Numbered from the stretch's first letter, positions 29,598 through 40,560 are shown. The stretch: DNA of 64,000 bases from Thaumatotibia leucotreta (GCA_025490895.1 JALPQI010000238.1:62001-126000), one strand, 5' to 3'. Notes: generated from the letters alone by a model not told the origin. Program-made: numbers and translations.

Positions 29598-29812
29598 GGG
29601 TGAATTTCTGAGCGTTTCGACCGCCTAATTTTGGTGGCATCATTTTTGCCGAAGTTTCTAAACGTCTCAATGTTATACTTCGTCATTTGTATAAGGTACC
29701 GTACCTCCTTCAAATGACAAAGTAGCATACAGTAACGAATAGAAACTTCGGCAAAAATGATGCCACCAAAATTAGGCGGTCGAAACGCTCAGACATTCAC
29801 CCGATAATGCAT
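29598..29812. mobile_element. Palindromic MITE in receptor intron
   Basis: The 215-bp element has arms of more than 60 bp, nearly perfect: GGGTGAAT, CTGAGCGTTTCGACCGCC, TTTGGTGGCATCATTTTTGC and GAAGTTTCT, with their complements. A second inverted pair (CTTCGTCATTTG) lies inside. Arm similarity is very high, so it looks young. Confidence 0.85.
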
Positions 29813-30256
29813 GGTCTTTTCTGAATTTCCAGTGTGAAATCATCAAGATAGCATCAGTTTTTTGCTAGTCTCATGTGGCAAAAATAATGCTTTAACCTCG
29901 TGCCTAAGTACATTATGTCAAAATTTGACGAATCAAATTAGAAATCTGTCTATTTTTTAAAAATAAACATTTAAGACAACATTAAAGATAAACAAACTAG
30001 AGTTACATACAAAATAACATTTTGAAATTATAACTCAACTTAAACTATGTACTCGTAATATCTTAACGTCCTTGAATCCTACGTCAGATCAGACGATGCA
30101 ACGGAGCCACGTCGTTGCGTCGTCGCCCAAATTTAAGTAGTTTTTAAGTACCTATTATTTGTTATGTAAATTTTTAGTTCACAGTGACTTGGTTTTTACT
30201 GTTAAGCTGTGAAACTTATTGGAATATTAAAAAAAATAAAACTAAATAAAATTTAA
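29813..30256. other. Receptor intron, nothing recognised
   Basis: AT-rich intronic sequence between the MITE and the LINE fragment. No exon-like frame, tRNA or element termini were seen. Confidence 0.5.
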
Positions 30257-30460
30257 AACAGGCGCCTGCGGCATGGTACCCAGGGCGCTGGCAACATATC
30301 CTTGCTGGATTGCCAAGCTAATGCGTTGAGCGAGGAAGCTGCCAGCCCTTGGGTCTCCCATTGCGTCTCTGAGTCTCTTCGATAGGTCTTCAAAGAGACT
30401 CAAAGCCCTAGGACCCCACGCACTAAAGGTCTAAATGCCGAAAGGAACAAAATTATATTC
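30257..30460 (-). pseudogene. LINE ORF2 C-terminal fragment
   Basis: On the - strand the frame reads TFSAWGPRALSLFEDLSKR, then GDPRAGSFLAQRISLAIQ, then YVASALGTMP, with one internal stop before TFSAW. The same conserved block occurs at 51425-51580 and in part at 2885-2973. It looks like the C-terminal conserved segment of a LINE polyprotein, truncated on both sides. The clade is not determined. Confidence 0.6.
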
Positions 30461-30939
30461 GGCGCCGAGACACTATAGACATAGACACTATACAAATTTT
30501 TGTCTAATTAACTTGAGAGTTTAAAATTTGTCCTGTGAGTAGGACACACGTAGGCAGGAGGTTAAATGTTTAAAACTTGCTCCCAGGTAAAAAATTACCT
30601 GTTGAATATAGACTCGAATGCTACCAACTGGAGAAGCTTCCAATAAAAATCTCGACACTTCATATCGAAGTATCGGACATTGACATTGTTCTACAATAAA
30701 CCTTCCTATCCTGCTCCATCATCTACCTACAATGATGTCATTTTATGTCAGACATTTCCGATTCCTTCTGTATCCGCCTCCTTTCATGTTCAATCCTCAT
30801 CTCCTATCCAGAACTATTTAATATGGAATTTAGCGAAGAATTTAAAATTTTATACTTAACACAGATAAATAAGCCAATTGTGTCATAACTTCTTTTGGAT
30901 ACCTACATAGGTACATAGTTGAAATGTAATCTGTCATAT

Positions 30940-31396
30940 CCAGAGATCGGACAAATGAGGGTCATTGTTCTCAATAATATGGACATGACTCCAAACTTGA
31001 TAAAAAAAAACATTTACAAAAAATTACCTATTTGAAACCAGTAACTATGAAAACCTTTGTAAATAGTCACATGAAAGCTTCGAAGTCAAATTTCAAGAAA
31101 TTAATCGATTATTTTTTTCATTTAATCAACTTTGGAGTCATATTAGTCAGCCTCCGTAGCCTAGTTGGTAGTAACCCTGCCTACGAAGCTGGAGGTTCCG
31201 GGTTCGAACCCCGGCGAGGGCATTATTTGTGTATTTATTTATCACAAATATTTGTTCCTTGGTCATGGTTGTCTATGTATTTAAGTATCTATATGTATCT
31301 ATCTATTATATATATCGTCGCCTAGTACCCACATCACAAGCCTTAATTGAGCTTACCGTGAGACTAGGTTGATTTGTGTAAGATGTCCCAAGATAT

Positions 31397-31431
<35 letters not shown>

Positions 31432-31477
31432 TATCCACATTATTGTGAATAATGACGCACATTTGTCCGATCTCTGG
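30940..31477. mobile_element. Palindromic MITE split by SINE-A copy 7
   Basis: CCAGAGATCGGACAAATG at the left is mirrored by CATTTGTCCGATCTCTGG at the right. Inner arms around GACATGACTCCAAA/TTTGGAGTCATAT also pair. The SINE at 31148-31431 sits within the right arm; joining TCATAT to ATATCCAC restores it. Confidence 0.8.
31148..31431 (+). mobile_element. SINE-A copy 7 with (TTTA)n tail
   Basis: The best-preserved forward SINE-A in the window. The tRNA-Arg(ACG)-like head has GCCTAGTTGGTAG (A-box region) and GGGTTCGAACCCCGG (B-box). It continues with TCACAAATATTTGTTCCTTG and AAGCCTTAATTGAGCTTACC, and ends in about ten TTTA repeats. It lies in the last receptor intron. Confidence 0.9.
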
Positions 31478-31940
31478 TCATATCTCAAAGAAAATACCTT
31501 TTATAAAATCACAAATACGATACCTTTAGGAAATTACTTAAGAAAATTGTACCTATACATGATTTTGAACATGAAGCATCTATGACGACAACATAATATT
31601 GTTATTCAGCGTAGCTGTCAAAATTACCCACTTTCCCGACATTTACAGTCTTGCAAAAGGAAATAAAGAACGTAAAAGGATTTGAAAGGGGACCGACGAC
31701 AGCTTAGGCCTTCAAAGGATTAAGATATCTGATACAGATAATCCAGAATAGGGAGAGATATTGCTTCCTTCAATAGATTTGTCTTGTGTCGCTTGGTTTC
31801 AGTAGGTCGGAAATTAAAAATAAATTGTTTTACCATCTACTGGAAGGTGTGTAGTGAAACCTACTAATAGTATCAGAATTATCGTGATATGATAGATTTA
31901 CTAGGAATATGAATTTGTTTTGCTAAAGCTTTAAATAATA

Positions 31941-32301
31941 TACACGGTGTTTTTATTGATTTCGTTTAAATTAAAGGGAAGCTTATTTAGGTCAAAAATA
32001 ATCAGTTTCTCTAAGAAACTAGTGTCTCAACTCTTACTGTAATTGAGTTATTAAAAAAATAAGTTTAATGACTGAACAAATGTATTACCTTTATTACATC
32101 CTAATATGACTTATTGATATGTGCCGTCAGTCACCTGAGATCTTATTCTTAAGGTACTCTCACATGCCATTTCAATTATTTGGTATGAAAACGAAAAGAT
32201 TTTTTTTTACGAAATTAACTAAAGCCATTATACCACGCAACTTCTATTAATGTCTCAAGTAACCCGTCCAATTTAACGGAAATGTAAAAGAACACCCTGT
32301 A
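31941..32301. mobile_element. MITE, TIR TACANGGTGTT, TA target
   Basis: TACACGGTGTTTTTATTG at the left and AACACCCTGTA at the right are inverted, with further symmetry through the CGTTTAAATT/AATTTAACGG blocks. Both ends sit next to TA. The interior is non-coding. Confidence 0.65.
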
Positions 32302-32770
32302 TACAAAAGTCTCGTCTTGTGAACAGATTATTTGACTAGCTTATTTTCACCTTCCTCGCGTTTTCGTCCTTGAGTATCCGAATCTTTCCTATAACAATGA
32401 AGATAAATGCAACAGGTTTGACCTAAGCTTACAGATACGATCACGGGAATGCTTTGTTACGTAAAGTGCAAAAGTAGATCAGATATAAATTTAGTGATGC
32501 CAGTACATATTCACTATACCATAAGAGTGTTAGTAATATTTCATCCATAACATGGAGTTCAAAGCAAACAAAATAGGAAATATTCCACGAGTAATAAAAT
32601 TAACCGCGTCTTTTAAACGATGACCACAATCAGTCACAAAAGATTGAGATTCCCACTTAGGCTGCCGCTGGATTTAGATTCTTTTTCTGGTCATTTATTT
32701 TCAGGTCAGCCTTTTTACACCTACAAGTTTAATAAACAGGGTCAGCTCTATTCGCAAATTGTGACCAGGA
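32302..32770. other. Receptor intron, nothing recognised
   Basis: No exon, repeat termini or structured RNA could be supported. Confidence 0.5.
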
Positions 32771-32862
32771 GCCTATTTCTCAAAAGCTTGTAGCTTGTAA
32801 TAAGTCTAATTTATAGTGTTGAAAAGAGACTTCCACTTGTAATACAATTTGAGAAATGAACC
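32771..32862. mobile_element. Diverged copy of the CTCGAAAGCTTGTAAC MITE
   Basis: GCCTATTTCTCAAAAGCTTG, GTTGAAAAGAGACTTCCACT and TTGTAATACAATTTGAGAAA follow the order of the copy at 4127-4245, with arms eroded. Confidence 0.6.
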
Positions 32863-33014
32863 TTAGATTTTAAAAAACTAAATTTGATTTCGCGAGCTAT
32901 GTATTTAGGTGTTTATCAGAAGAAGTAGTAGGAACCACCGTCACCACCGGTCACAACAAGTAGGAATTACACTCATATATTTTTTCAGGTTAAAATAAAT
33001 CTGGTTTTCCACAG

Positions 33015-33183
33015 ATCGCTATGTGGTGACATGCCCCACCGGCACTGCTGCCCGCGTCGCCGGGACCACCATCACTCCAACGTGTCCTCAGACATCCATA
33101 TGAACAACTGCGTCAAATCCACCTCGGCAGACCTGCTGAGGGTCCCGCCACCTTCGAGCTCTAGGCCTGATGAATGCGATTGA
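33015..33183 (+). CDS. Octopamine-receptor-like GPCR, terminal exon
   Basis: Last coding exon, after acceptor GGTTTTCCACAG, completing an Arg codon begun in the TM7 exon and ending at TGA 33181-33183. It encodes the cytoplasmic tail: SLCGDMPHRHCCPRRRDHHH, then NVSSDIHMNNCVKSTSADLL and PPPSSSRPDECD. The tail has a Cys/His/Arg-rich stretch and several Ser/Thr that could be phosphorylated during desensitisation (inference). No transmembrane segment, as expected after helix 8. A LINE 3' end begins about 20 bp after the stop, and a decayed copy of this exon lies 0.6 kb downstream. Confidence 0.85.
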
Positions 33184-33204
33184 AATCCTTCGGTACTAAG
33201 GACT

Positions 33205-33521
33205 TTTTTTTTGTTAACCCAAGGGAAACCTTTATGGATACCACCCGGCCCGGGAGCAACCGGGTGGTTATGTCCGACTCACGCACGGACTAAACCCCTG
33301 GGGTGTTCCACCGCTCGCTCTATGTGCGGGGCTTCGGGAACGCTGCTGCACGCCTCCGAGAACCCCGCGAGCGTTGCCCTTGAGGGCCCGTCTTGTCGGC
33401 TGCTTCAGCAGCCTACTCCGCCGACAGCACCTCGGAACACTTGAGGGCTATCCGGCTCAGGACCTCTCAGGGTGTTCCAACATGTGTGTCTATAACATGG
33501 TGGCTACCACGATCTACGAAT
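33205..33521 (-). mobile_element. GC-rich LINE 3' end (R1-like) in receptor 3' UTR region
   Basis: Read on the - strand the segment ends GGTTTCCCTTGGGTTAAC followed by a run of A (the T run at 33206-33214). Before it lie CCACCCGGTTGCTCCCGGGC and a GGGTTTAGTCCGTGCGTGAG block. The layout fits a 5'-truncated poly(A) LINE 3' end; R1-clade is a guess. The + strand frames through it are GC artefacts. Confidence 0.5.
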
Positions 33522-33602
33522 GCGATTCAGTTGAGGACCTATTCTGAATCACGATGTGTTAGTTCCATAGAATAACTGTCAAAAATTTACAAACTGAATC
33601 GC
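33522..33602. mobile_element. Small MITE, TIR GCGATTCAG, copy 2
   Basis: GCGATTCAGTTGAGGACC to AACTGAATCGC, sharing TAGTTCCATAGAATAACTGT with the copy at 28238-28329. 81 bp. Confidence 0.75.
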
Positions 33603-33734
33603 AATTAAGAGATCATCACCCCTGTTTTAAAACTAATGAGTCCTGTTGTGGGTTCCACCAGCTAGCAGGCCAGATGGCTGGGTTTAACAAACTTAAGTAT
33701 GGTCTAGATAGTACAAATTATTGACACAAATTGC

Positions 33735-33818
33735 GCAGACATGCATATAAATAACTCCCAAATCCACTTCAGCAGATCTGTTAAGCCACCATCTTTGCGG
33801 TCAGACGAGTGCTGTTAA
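33735..33818 (+). pseudogene. Decayed duplicate of the receptor terminal exon
   Basis: It aligns with the 3' half of the exon at 33015-33183. CAGACATGCATATAAATAAC matches the DIHMNN codons. After a short deletion, AAATCCACTTCAGCAGATCT matches KSTSADL. GACGAGTGCTGTTAA matches the DECD-stop end. The deletion shifts the frame and no splice acceptor precedes it, so it should not be coding. Similarity may extend past the stop (ACTTGACGGTGTAGTCAAGG against CTTCGGTACTAAGG). Confidence 0.75.
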
Positions 33819-33883
33819 TGACTTGACGGTGTAGTCAAGGACAGTTACTGTTCAACTAAAGTTGCTCGTTTAAATCATCAGAA

Positions 33884-33981
33884 GGCCTAGCATGATTGGT
33901 GGGACAGTATAAGGCAGCGAGATATGCTTCTCGTCTTTTACTAAATACGAGATACTGTCACTTTAATCACGCTAAGCCTAC
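33884..33981. mobile_element. Degenerate MITE, ATGATTGGTGGGACAGTAT family
   Basis: GGCCTAGCATGATTGGTGGG and a right arm ending CACGCTAAGCC. The complete relative is at 37402-37538. Confidence 0.6.
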
Positions 33982-34354
33982 ATAATATCCTTATTAATAA
34001 TTGTGTCAAGTCAGCGTTAATGTGGATTCCATGAAAATCCAGTATTGATCTCCTGAGTGGATTGTTCATTACAAGGGTTGTTACTCGTATTCATTTGATG
34101 GATTTATTACACTATTTTATCTAGCTCACTCCTCTTCAGTCATACAATACCGAGTTACCGACACACAAAGCTTTTATATCTCGTGTTGCATCTCCTTATA
34201 TTACGTCGTAAAGCGACGTTGCTATTTAAGTAAATGCAACCACCAAGTGTGCTGAAGGCATAAAGATAGGAGGCAAGGTTGTGATTTGCAATGTTGTCAC
34301 AACTATGGATAGCTGTGCAGTGGCCTTAGCACATCTTGCGTTTGAATAGGGCTA

Positions 34355-34487
34355 GCATGTCTTGTGTTTGACAGCAATCTTCTTGCAGCTACCCGTCTTT
34401 TCCTAATCAGTACACTTTAAAAGAGACGGGTACGTAGTAGAGTATATTGTATCGAAGACCGCGTGTTACTGTCAAACACAAGTTATA
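34355..34487. mobile_element. Palindromic MITE, CTTGTGTTTGACAG arms
   Basis: CTTGTGTTTGACAG pairs with CTGTCAAACACAAG. Inner arms ACCCGTCTTTT and AAAAGAGACGGGT pair as well. A diverged CTTGCGTTTGAATAG precedes the left arm. Confidence 0.6.
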
Positions 34488-35479
34488 CTTGTAATAGTCC
34501 TGCAGCTATGTTATCGTGAAACGATACAAAAAGACGAAACGAAAGTTTATTGCGAAAAGGAAGGTTGTGATCCGTCTGACTGTTTAGAAATACACAGATT
34601 GCATTGCATTGCGACTTATAAACACCCCAAATTTTATATCTAAGACAATCACGAGAAAAAACTATCCCTTGAAAACACACTATCACACTGTCTATTATTA
34701 CTTTGTATGAATACCTTATAAAATATTGTCTTTTTATTTGCTCTTATTTTCTAATCAAAATACAAGACTTCTTAAATATTCATTGAGCAACGAATCGAGA
34801 ATGTTTCACCTTAAATGCCGGCAAAGCTAAAATTATTTCTGTCGATTCCGTTCAAATAATGGCCCCACTTTTCCCGTCAAACTAACAAACGAGTGTTATA
34901 TAAAAAATCACGATTTACTACTGTGAAATGCACGTTTTCTTTCCTTTTACCTTCAAGCTGTTGCCATTTCTTTGTCTAAGCAAATAGGGACTTTAGCATT
35001 GAGTGACAAGGTTACAGTCGTTTGTCTAAAAAATCACGTAATCTGAGTTACACCCTCCACGAAGGACGTAAGATCCTTTTTCGTATATTTGAAGAATCCT
35101 GAAACATCGACGCTGTTCTTTCAAAGAAAATTGGGCTTTTAGCGTTGGGAAAAGGAATCAGAAATGTTCGTAGAATATTCAAATAAATTATGTAGGTGTT
35201 TTCGATGTGGCAGTTGAAAAAGATGTTTACTTAAGTATGGGTGTGATACAGATTTGTGACGATTGAAATCCTATTTTTGTAATAAAAGAACGATTTATTG
35301 GAACTGAAAGAAATACGATTTAGATACAAATAGAATCTTTGATGCAACAGTATTCTCCGATGAATTTAAATTTAGATAATCGGCATATTTTGTGCAACAA
35401 CTTAAAACGTTAGGTAGGTATATAATTTTTTTTAGTTCTATTTTTTTAATAATAACACTACTATCTGTGTAAATTCAAA
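34488..35479. other. No gene recognised
   Basis: AT-rich sequence without exon-like composition or identifiable element ends. The 67-codon - strand frame at 34483-34686 has no known motif. Confidence 0.5.
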
Positions 35480-35602
35480 TATTAGATCTAATATGCCATA
35501 TACGTACCAAACAAAAAAATCAGAAGTGTACCGACGCTGGAGGTGGGATTTGAACCGAAATCCTCCGTTTTCGCGGCTGATGCCTAAGCCATCCGGTTCA
35601 AA
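35480..35602 (-). mobile_element. tRNA-Ser-like foldback element, truncated copy
   Basis: Left terminus ATTAGAT with ATATGCCATATACGTACC-like sequence, then GGAGGTGGGATTTGAACC (B-box in reverse) and TTTTCGCGGCTGATGC (anticodon arm in reverse). The opposite arm is missing. Confidence 0.6.
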
Positions 35603-35719
35603 TATTTTTGATCATACTTTTCCGATTCCTTATAAAAAATGCAATACTCGTACTATATGGCCGGATTTTTATTTTGTTGTAGTTTATTAAAATTTTCCAA
35701 ATGTGGATTTTTTCATATT

Positions 35720-35960
35720 TTTTCTACTCCGAATCGCGAGCTCTTTCGATCCTCATTAGCAGAAAAAAGTGTCCCGAAAATTCCATACTTTTTTGTTCTT
35801 CCACTGAGTTACGGTTGAACAAAGTGTATGAAAAATAGTATGGAATTTTTTTTTGGTACACTTTTTTATTTCTATCAGGATCGAAAAAGCTAGAGTAGAA
35901 AAAATGTAAAAATGTCCGAATTTGGAGAATTTTAAAAAAACGACAACAAAATAAAAATTC
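35720..35960. repeat. Dispersed repeat, GTATGAAAAATAGTATGGAA type
   Basis: Shares TTCCACTGAGTTACGGTTGA, TGTATGAAAAATAGTA and AACGACAACAAAAT with 41357-41550, in the same order and orientation. The 127-codon - strand frame over it (35724-36107) is most likely chance. Confidence 0.65.
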
Positions 35961-37401
35961 GCCTATAGATGAGTCCCTCAGAAAATGCATTAAGAGTAAA
36001 GTAGCTTTTCCCTCATTTTGGAATATTGCAGTAAGAACAAAGTTAACTGATAAAATCGGGAATATTAAACTGGGCCAAAAGTGGCAACATTTGGTCGTAC
36101 ATGACATTTACCTTTCATACTCCGAGAAATACTGAAAATCGTAAAGGTGAAAGGTCTGATTTATTCTGGGTCAAGTATTTAATTTGTTCATTAAATTTCA
36201 ATCATTTATACCTTCGGTCATTCTCACAGCAGTATCTCATTTCAATTAACTTTTCCATATACAGTCATATTTGATAATAGAAATAGGATCCGGTGATTAT
36301 TCAAACAAGTTTTTGAGAAATACCATGAATTATGTAGGTAATCAACTATGATAACATAATCGCATTGGAATCGTGAACACTTTTCGCACTTGTATCGTAA
36401 TATACAAATTAAGCTCATATGATTTTAGAATTTGAAAGAGAATCAGAGTCAGATTGCAATGTGAAGTATGGGAGGTTTTATCGCTGTAAGCAATCTCTTC
36501 GATCATTTTATAAGATAACAATTTGTTATGTACTGTATCTTAAGTTAAACATAACTAGAAAAGGAGTCATTAAAACAATTATACTTAATTAAAATTTCCA
36601 TCCTTCCGCCTTCCACTGTTGTACGAAATGCCTGCTCAAAATACACACTGTATATGTATATTTATGTAAATTGTAATACATAACAGTTTTAATCCCGATT
36701 AAGGTACGCCAGGGGTGCCCCATTAGGTAAAAGACGTGAACGTAGTACACGTATATTGCAAACCTTTTTGCAAATAGGTTGTAAACGCCCCATTTAATCA
36801 CGATCCTCATTACAGAACGCTACAAATCACCCAACGCTGTTAAGTGAAGCTATTCAAATTATTCAAAAACGGCGTAAGTGACTGAACACTCGTATCTAGA
36901 TACGACCTTACTAAGCCGCACGACAGGGTCTAAAAGGACGTATCGCACTTTGTAACAAACAAGAAGATACGACTTTAGAAGTATAAAATAGAAAAAGAAT
37001 GCAAAACGTTTGACCCTGGCCTTGCCAGGAATAGTTCCTCCCCTTTTATGTCTTTAAATAACTTTTTCAAACGTGGGAGGAAAAATATACGATAAGTACC
37101 TACGTGGATAAAAGTAGCCTTGCAGAATATTGTAGACATTGAGCTGGCGCCCAAAATATCTGATATAATCTGTCCAAATACCTTTGGCAGTAGATCAAGG
37201 CGGCAAAGCTGAAGTAGATGTGACCATCACCTTATAAGGCTTAAGGTCACTTAACGAGCGATTGTAGGCTCGTATTGTTGAGCGTATAGAAAATTATATT
37301 TCACGCGGGTTACTTAGGTTTTTAAGTCAAAAAATACTTGAAGACGGTTTGAATACGATGTAATAGGCACATGCTAATTTACGGCCTGGAGCAGTCCAGC
37401 A
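35961..37401. other. No gene recognised
   Basis: 1.4 kb of AT-rich sequence with no exon-like frame or clear element termini. Confidence 0.5.
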
Positions 37402-37538
37402 GGCTTAGCACATGATTGGTGCGACAGTATGTCGCCGCGAGATAGATCTCCCGTCCTTCACTAGCTATATTAACAAAAGAAGGACGGGTAGACTATCTCG
37501 CGGCGAGATACTGTCGCGCCAATCATGTACTAAGCATA
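37402..37538. mobile_element. Palindromic MITE, ATGATTGGTGCGACAGTAT family, full copy
   Basis: Arms of about 55 bp: GGCTTAGCACATGATTGGTG, CGACAGTATGTCGCCGCGAG, and CCGTCCTTC with their complements, around a loop ACTAGCTATATTAACAAAA. Few mismatches, so it looks young. Confidence 0.85.
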
Positions 37539-38667
37539 CTGAGCTCGAAAAATTGAGTGAAATAGTAACGTAAAAACGCCGAACTGTGGCCATTTAAAAG
37601 GAAATAAAATACATTCAGAAATGTGTAAAACCGGATTACATTGGCAGTTACAACTGTGTAATTAACATTTATGCTTCACGGGAGACTATTTTCAGAAATC
37701 CGGCTGCATTTAAATGGCTTTTGGAAATAGGGTTTTATTTGGATATTGAACAAACGTGCAGTATTCCTGTACAGGTAGTTTTATCAAATTTTGCATGAGC
37801 ATATTAGCTGTATTTATTTATGTATATGTCTGTTTACGTAAATATACAGGGTGCCATTTAAAGCGTGATCAGAAATATGTTTTTCCATATTTATAAACGG
37901 TAAAATTGAATGTCATTAGGTAGTTGGCTGGCATTAATAAGATCGGACATGTTTTGTGTTAAATATTACATAACTTTAAAGGTGGTTATGAGATATCGAA
38001 ATCACTTAACTACACGAGTATCTATATATAGATAAATATTTCATGTACTCTTTGAATATGAACCTTTATAATTCAATTTTTATATTTCTTACAGAAACAA
38101 GTGACAAGTGCCCTATTTATTATTTGAAACATCTCAAAACTTCAAAAGTTAAACAAAGCAAAAAATCACGTAGGTATCTAAATAATAAATCATGTCCAAT
38201 TTTAGTAACATTCGTGATATTTACATGATTGGTTACTAGTTATTTTATAATTAGTTAGAAAAGTCATTATTTCGGTTTCATTCATTCAGAAATCATTGAC
38301 GTTATTATTTCAGAGAATTAAACAATTTAACATCCATTCATTTCCACAAACAAGTTTAGTGTTGTAAGAGTACCTACACGTATCGGTCATTATTTAAATT
38401 ACCATTCCCAGCTATTCAGGTTGTAATTTTACTAATAACCAGCCCTATAAACAGAGTACCTATTTGGTTTGGTTCCCAATACATTACATTATTTAGGTAG
38501 TTTAAATGTCAGTAGTGCATTGAAATACTCGCCTGATAATTGCGGTATTGCGGTGAAGCCTGTTTGTATTGGGTAAGAATATATTAAGTTTAATAATGGA
38601 TAATTATAACCAATATTAAAGTTAGTAGAGTAACCTTCGCACAATTTTCAAGAAGACACGAATAAAG
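37539..38667. other. No gene; TACAGGGTGCC motif
   Basis: AATATACAGGGTGCCATTTA near 37843 resembles MITE ends but has no partner. The rest is AT-rich and unrecognised. Confidence 0.45.
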
Positions 38668-38816
38668 GTGCATTTAGACCTAACGAGCATTTCGCTCATT
38701 CTATCCCCCACTCTACGAAATTCGTTAATTATACAAGACGTGTTTCGTCGAAATTCGTTGATTTCGTAGAGTGGGGGATAGAATGAGCGAATGCTCGTTT
38801 TGGTCTAAAAGCTCCC
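38668..38816. mobile_element. MITE family F, complete palindrome
   Basis: GGTGCATTTAGACCTAACGA and CATTCTATCCCCCACTCTAC pair with GTAGAGTGGGGGATAGAATG and TCGTTTTGGTCTAAAAGC. 149 bp. Confidence 0.85.
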
Positions 38817-38837
38817 TGAATTTCAACACAAATATCA

Positions 38838-38972
38838 GGGTCGCGTTTTAAAATATAATTATAAAGTTACAATTTACAATTTTGCTGTTTGCCTCGCTTT
38901 CTAGCCAATATGTACGTGCGTCAGAGAGGCAAACAGCGAAATTGTAGAATGTAACTTTATAAAACGCGACCC
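38838..38972. mobile_element. MITE, GGGTCGCGTTTTA, complete palindrome
   Basis: GGGTCGCGTTTTAAAATATA at the left against ATAAAACGCGACCC at the right. Inner arms TTACAATTT and TGCTGTTTGCCTC also pair. Lies 21 bp from the family F element. Confidence 0.8.
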
Positions 38973-39354
38973 AGATAATAATAACAATGCGAAAAAAAAC
39001 ACAATCTCAGCAGTAAAGTCACCGTCAATAATATCTTATACCGCAAAGGCCGCAAAAATAAATGACACGCTTTTATGTCGCTCCAAATATGGCTGTGGTG
39101 ACTGTACCAACATGACAGTGCTAAAGTTTTCATTCATTCATTCAAAGTCATTACCACACGGGTACAGAAAATTTTACCCTTAAAAAGCGCACTTTCTGAA
39201 CATGTATGCAGTGTAAACAAATACGAATATTTCAATAATTAAAAGGATTCTAGATTTTCTAGAACATAATCTTAATTAAAAAATCACCTACCTAATACTT
39301 TCTGAGTGCAAATTCTTGTAAATGAATGAAAATTATCAAAAGCTACTTGTACCT

Positions 39355-39775
39355 ATAAAATTTGAAGAGATCCCTCAATTTCTCCAAGATCCCATCATCA
39401 GATCCCAACTTGGTGCCAACGGGACGATCTCGGGGTAATACACGTTCGATCACAAAAAGATTATTAAAATCGGTTCACAATTCTCGGAGATATCAGTTAA
39501 CACACATACAACCAAAAAATAAAATGTAGTCGAATTGAGAACCTCCTCCTTTTTTCGGTCGGTTAAAAACAAGAATAGTATGTATGACAAATGGGTCCCA
39601 GTTTCAGCATGTGCCAAGCATAGCAGCCCGGTGGTTTTCAAACTGGTCCCTGACAGGGACAGGGAGTGGTCGAATAAAAAACCGACTTCAGCCGATTCCT
39701 CCAAGACTCCTTCATCAGACCCTGACTTGGTGCCAACGGGACCATCTCGATTCTAGTTTTGTTTTGAAGTCGGTC
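39355..39775. repeat. Two pieces of the AACCGACTTCAAAAAAGGAG repeat
   Basis: 39355-39565 (reverse) and 39660-39775 (forward) share CTTGGTGCCAACGGGAC, TCCAAGA and a CGACTTC/GAAGTCGGT end. A third copy is at 54940-55240. The family is dispersed and non-coding; frames through it overlap on both strands. Confidence 0.65.
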
Positions 39776-39777
39776 AA

Positions 39778-39968
39778 AATAGTACATTACGACACAAGTG
39801 CGAAAAACACAGGGAGTGTTTTAAATCGACACGAGTTACGAATTTCATTTTTGCACGTGTCTCGTACGATGTTTTTTAGTACAAATGGCCCTCCGAAGTT
39901 TTGGACCCGACGTAAAATGACCCACTTCTCGCACTAGAGCCTAAAAAGTACACCATCTGTACTAAAAA
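39778..39968 (-). repeat. Repeat D copy 3, inverted relative to copy 4
   Basis: Reverse order: AGTACATTACGACACAAGTG, ATCGACACGAGTTACGAATT, CACTTCTCGCACTAGAGCC and ACCATCTGTACTAAAAAAGG. It mirrors 40366-40560 across a 400-bp spacer. Confidence 0.7.
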
Positions 39969-40365
39969 AGGAATTATCGAAATCGGTTGGCGCGATTTTG
40001 AGTTATTCGCCCATTTGTCGATGACGCACACATACTTAATGCAAATTTAAGACTTATATGGTTTCCTTATGGATGCCATTGTCAGAACTGAACTAAATTA
40101 AAATGGAAGCTATCAACTAAATAAAATAAGTAAAAAAAGTTTTCAGTTAAACGGTTTTATTTGTATTTGATAGATTTTTTCTGTAGATTATTCAAGTGAA
40201 ACTATTACGCCAAGTCCAAGTCCTAAAACGTTTAGTCTCTATGTCAGTGGACTATGTGTTAACCGAAAACTTTTACCAAACTAAAATAAAAACGTGGACA
40301 AAAACTTAAAACAAAGACAACAGACAGTTGATACGCGGTGAAGTTAAATAAAACCTTTTTAGTAA

Positions 40366-40560
40366 AGATGGTGTCTTTTTTAGGCTATAGTGCGAGAAGT
40401 TGCTCATTTTACGTCAGGTCCAAAACTTCGGAGGGTCATCTGTACTAAAAAACGTCGCATGAGACACGTGTAAAAAGGAAATTCGTAACTCGTGTCGAAA
40501 AACATCGCCACTCGTTTCGGATTTCCTGTTTTTCGCGTTTTGTCGGAAGTTCGGAGGTAA
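40366..40560 (+). repeat. Repeat D copy 4
   Basis: GATGGTGTCTTTTTTAGGCT, ATTTTACGTCAGGTCC, GAGACACGTGTAAAAAGGAA and GTAACTCGTGTCGAAAAAC. Forms the right arm of a 783-bp inverted pair with 39778-39968. Confidence 0.7.

Noticed and set aside
31391..31431. (TTTA)n tract as a CRISPR-like or satellite array
   Set aside because: Simple 4-bp repeats at a SINE tail; no spacers.
33211..33575. Two overlapping + strand frames of 60-77 codons after the receptor exon
   Set aside because: They run through a GC-rich antisense LINE 3' end; composition explains the lack of stops and no domain is visible.
35724..36107. 127-codon - strand frame rich in Phe/Leu
   Set aside because: It covers a dispersed repeat shared with 41357-41550, and hydrophobic composition follows from AT-rich DNA.
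39450..39937. Three overlapping frames of 73-117 codons on both strands
   Set aside because: They lie on dispersed AACCGACTTC-type and repeat D sequence and share no codon bias or motif.
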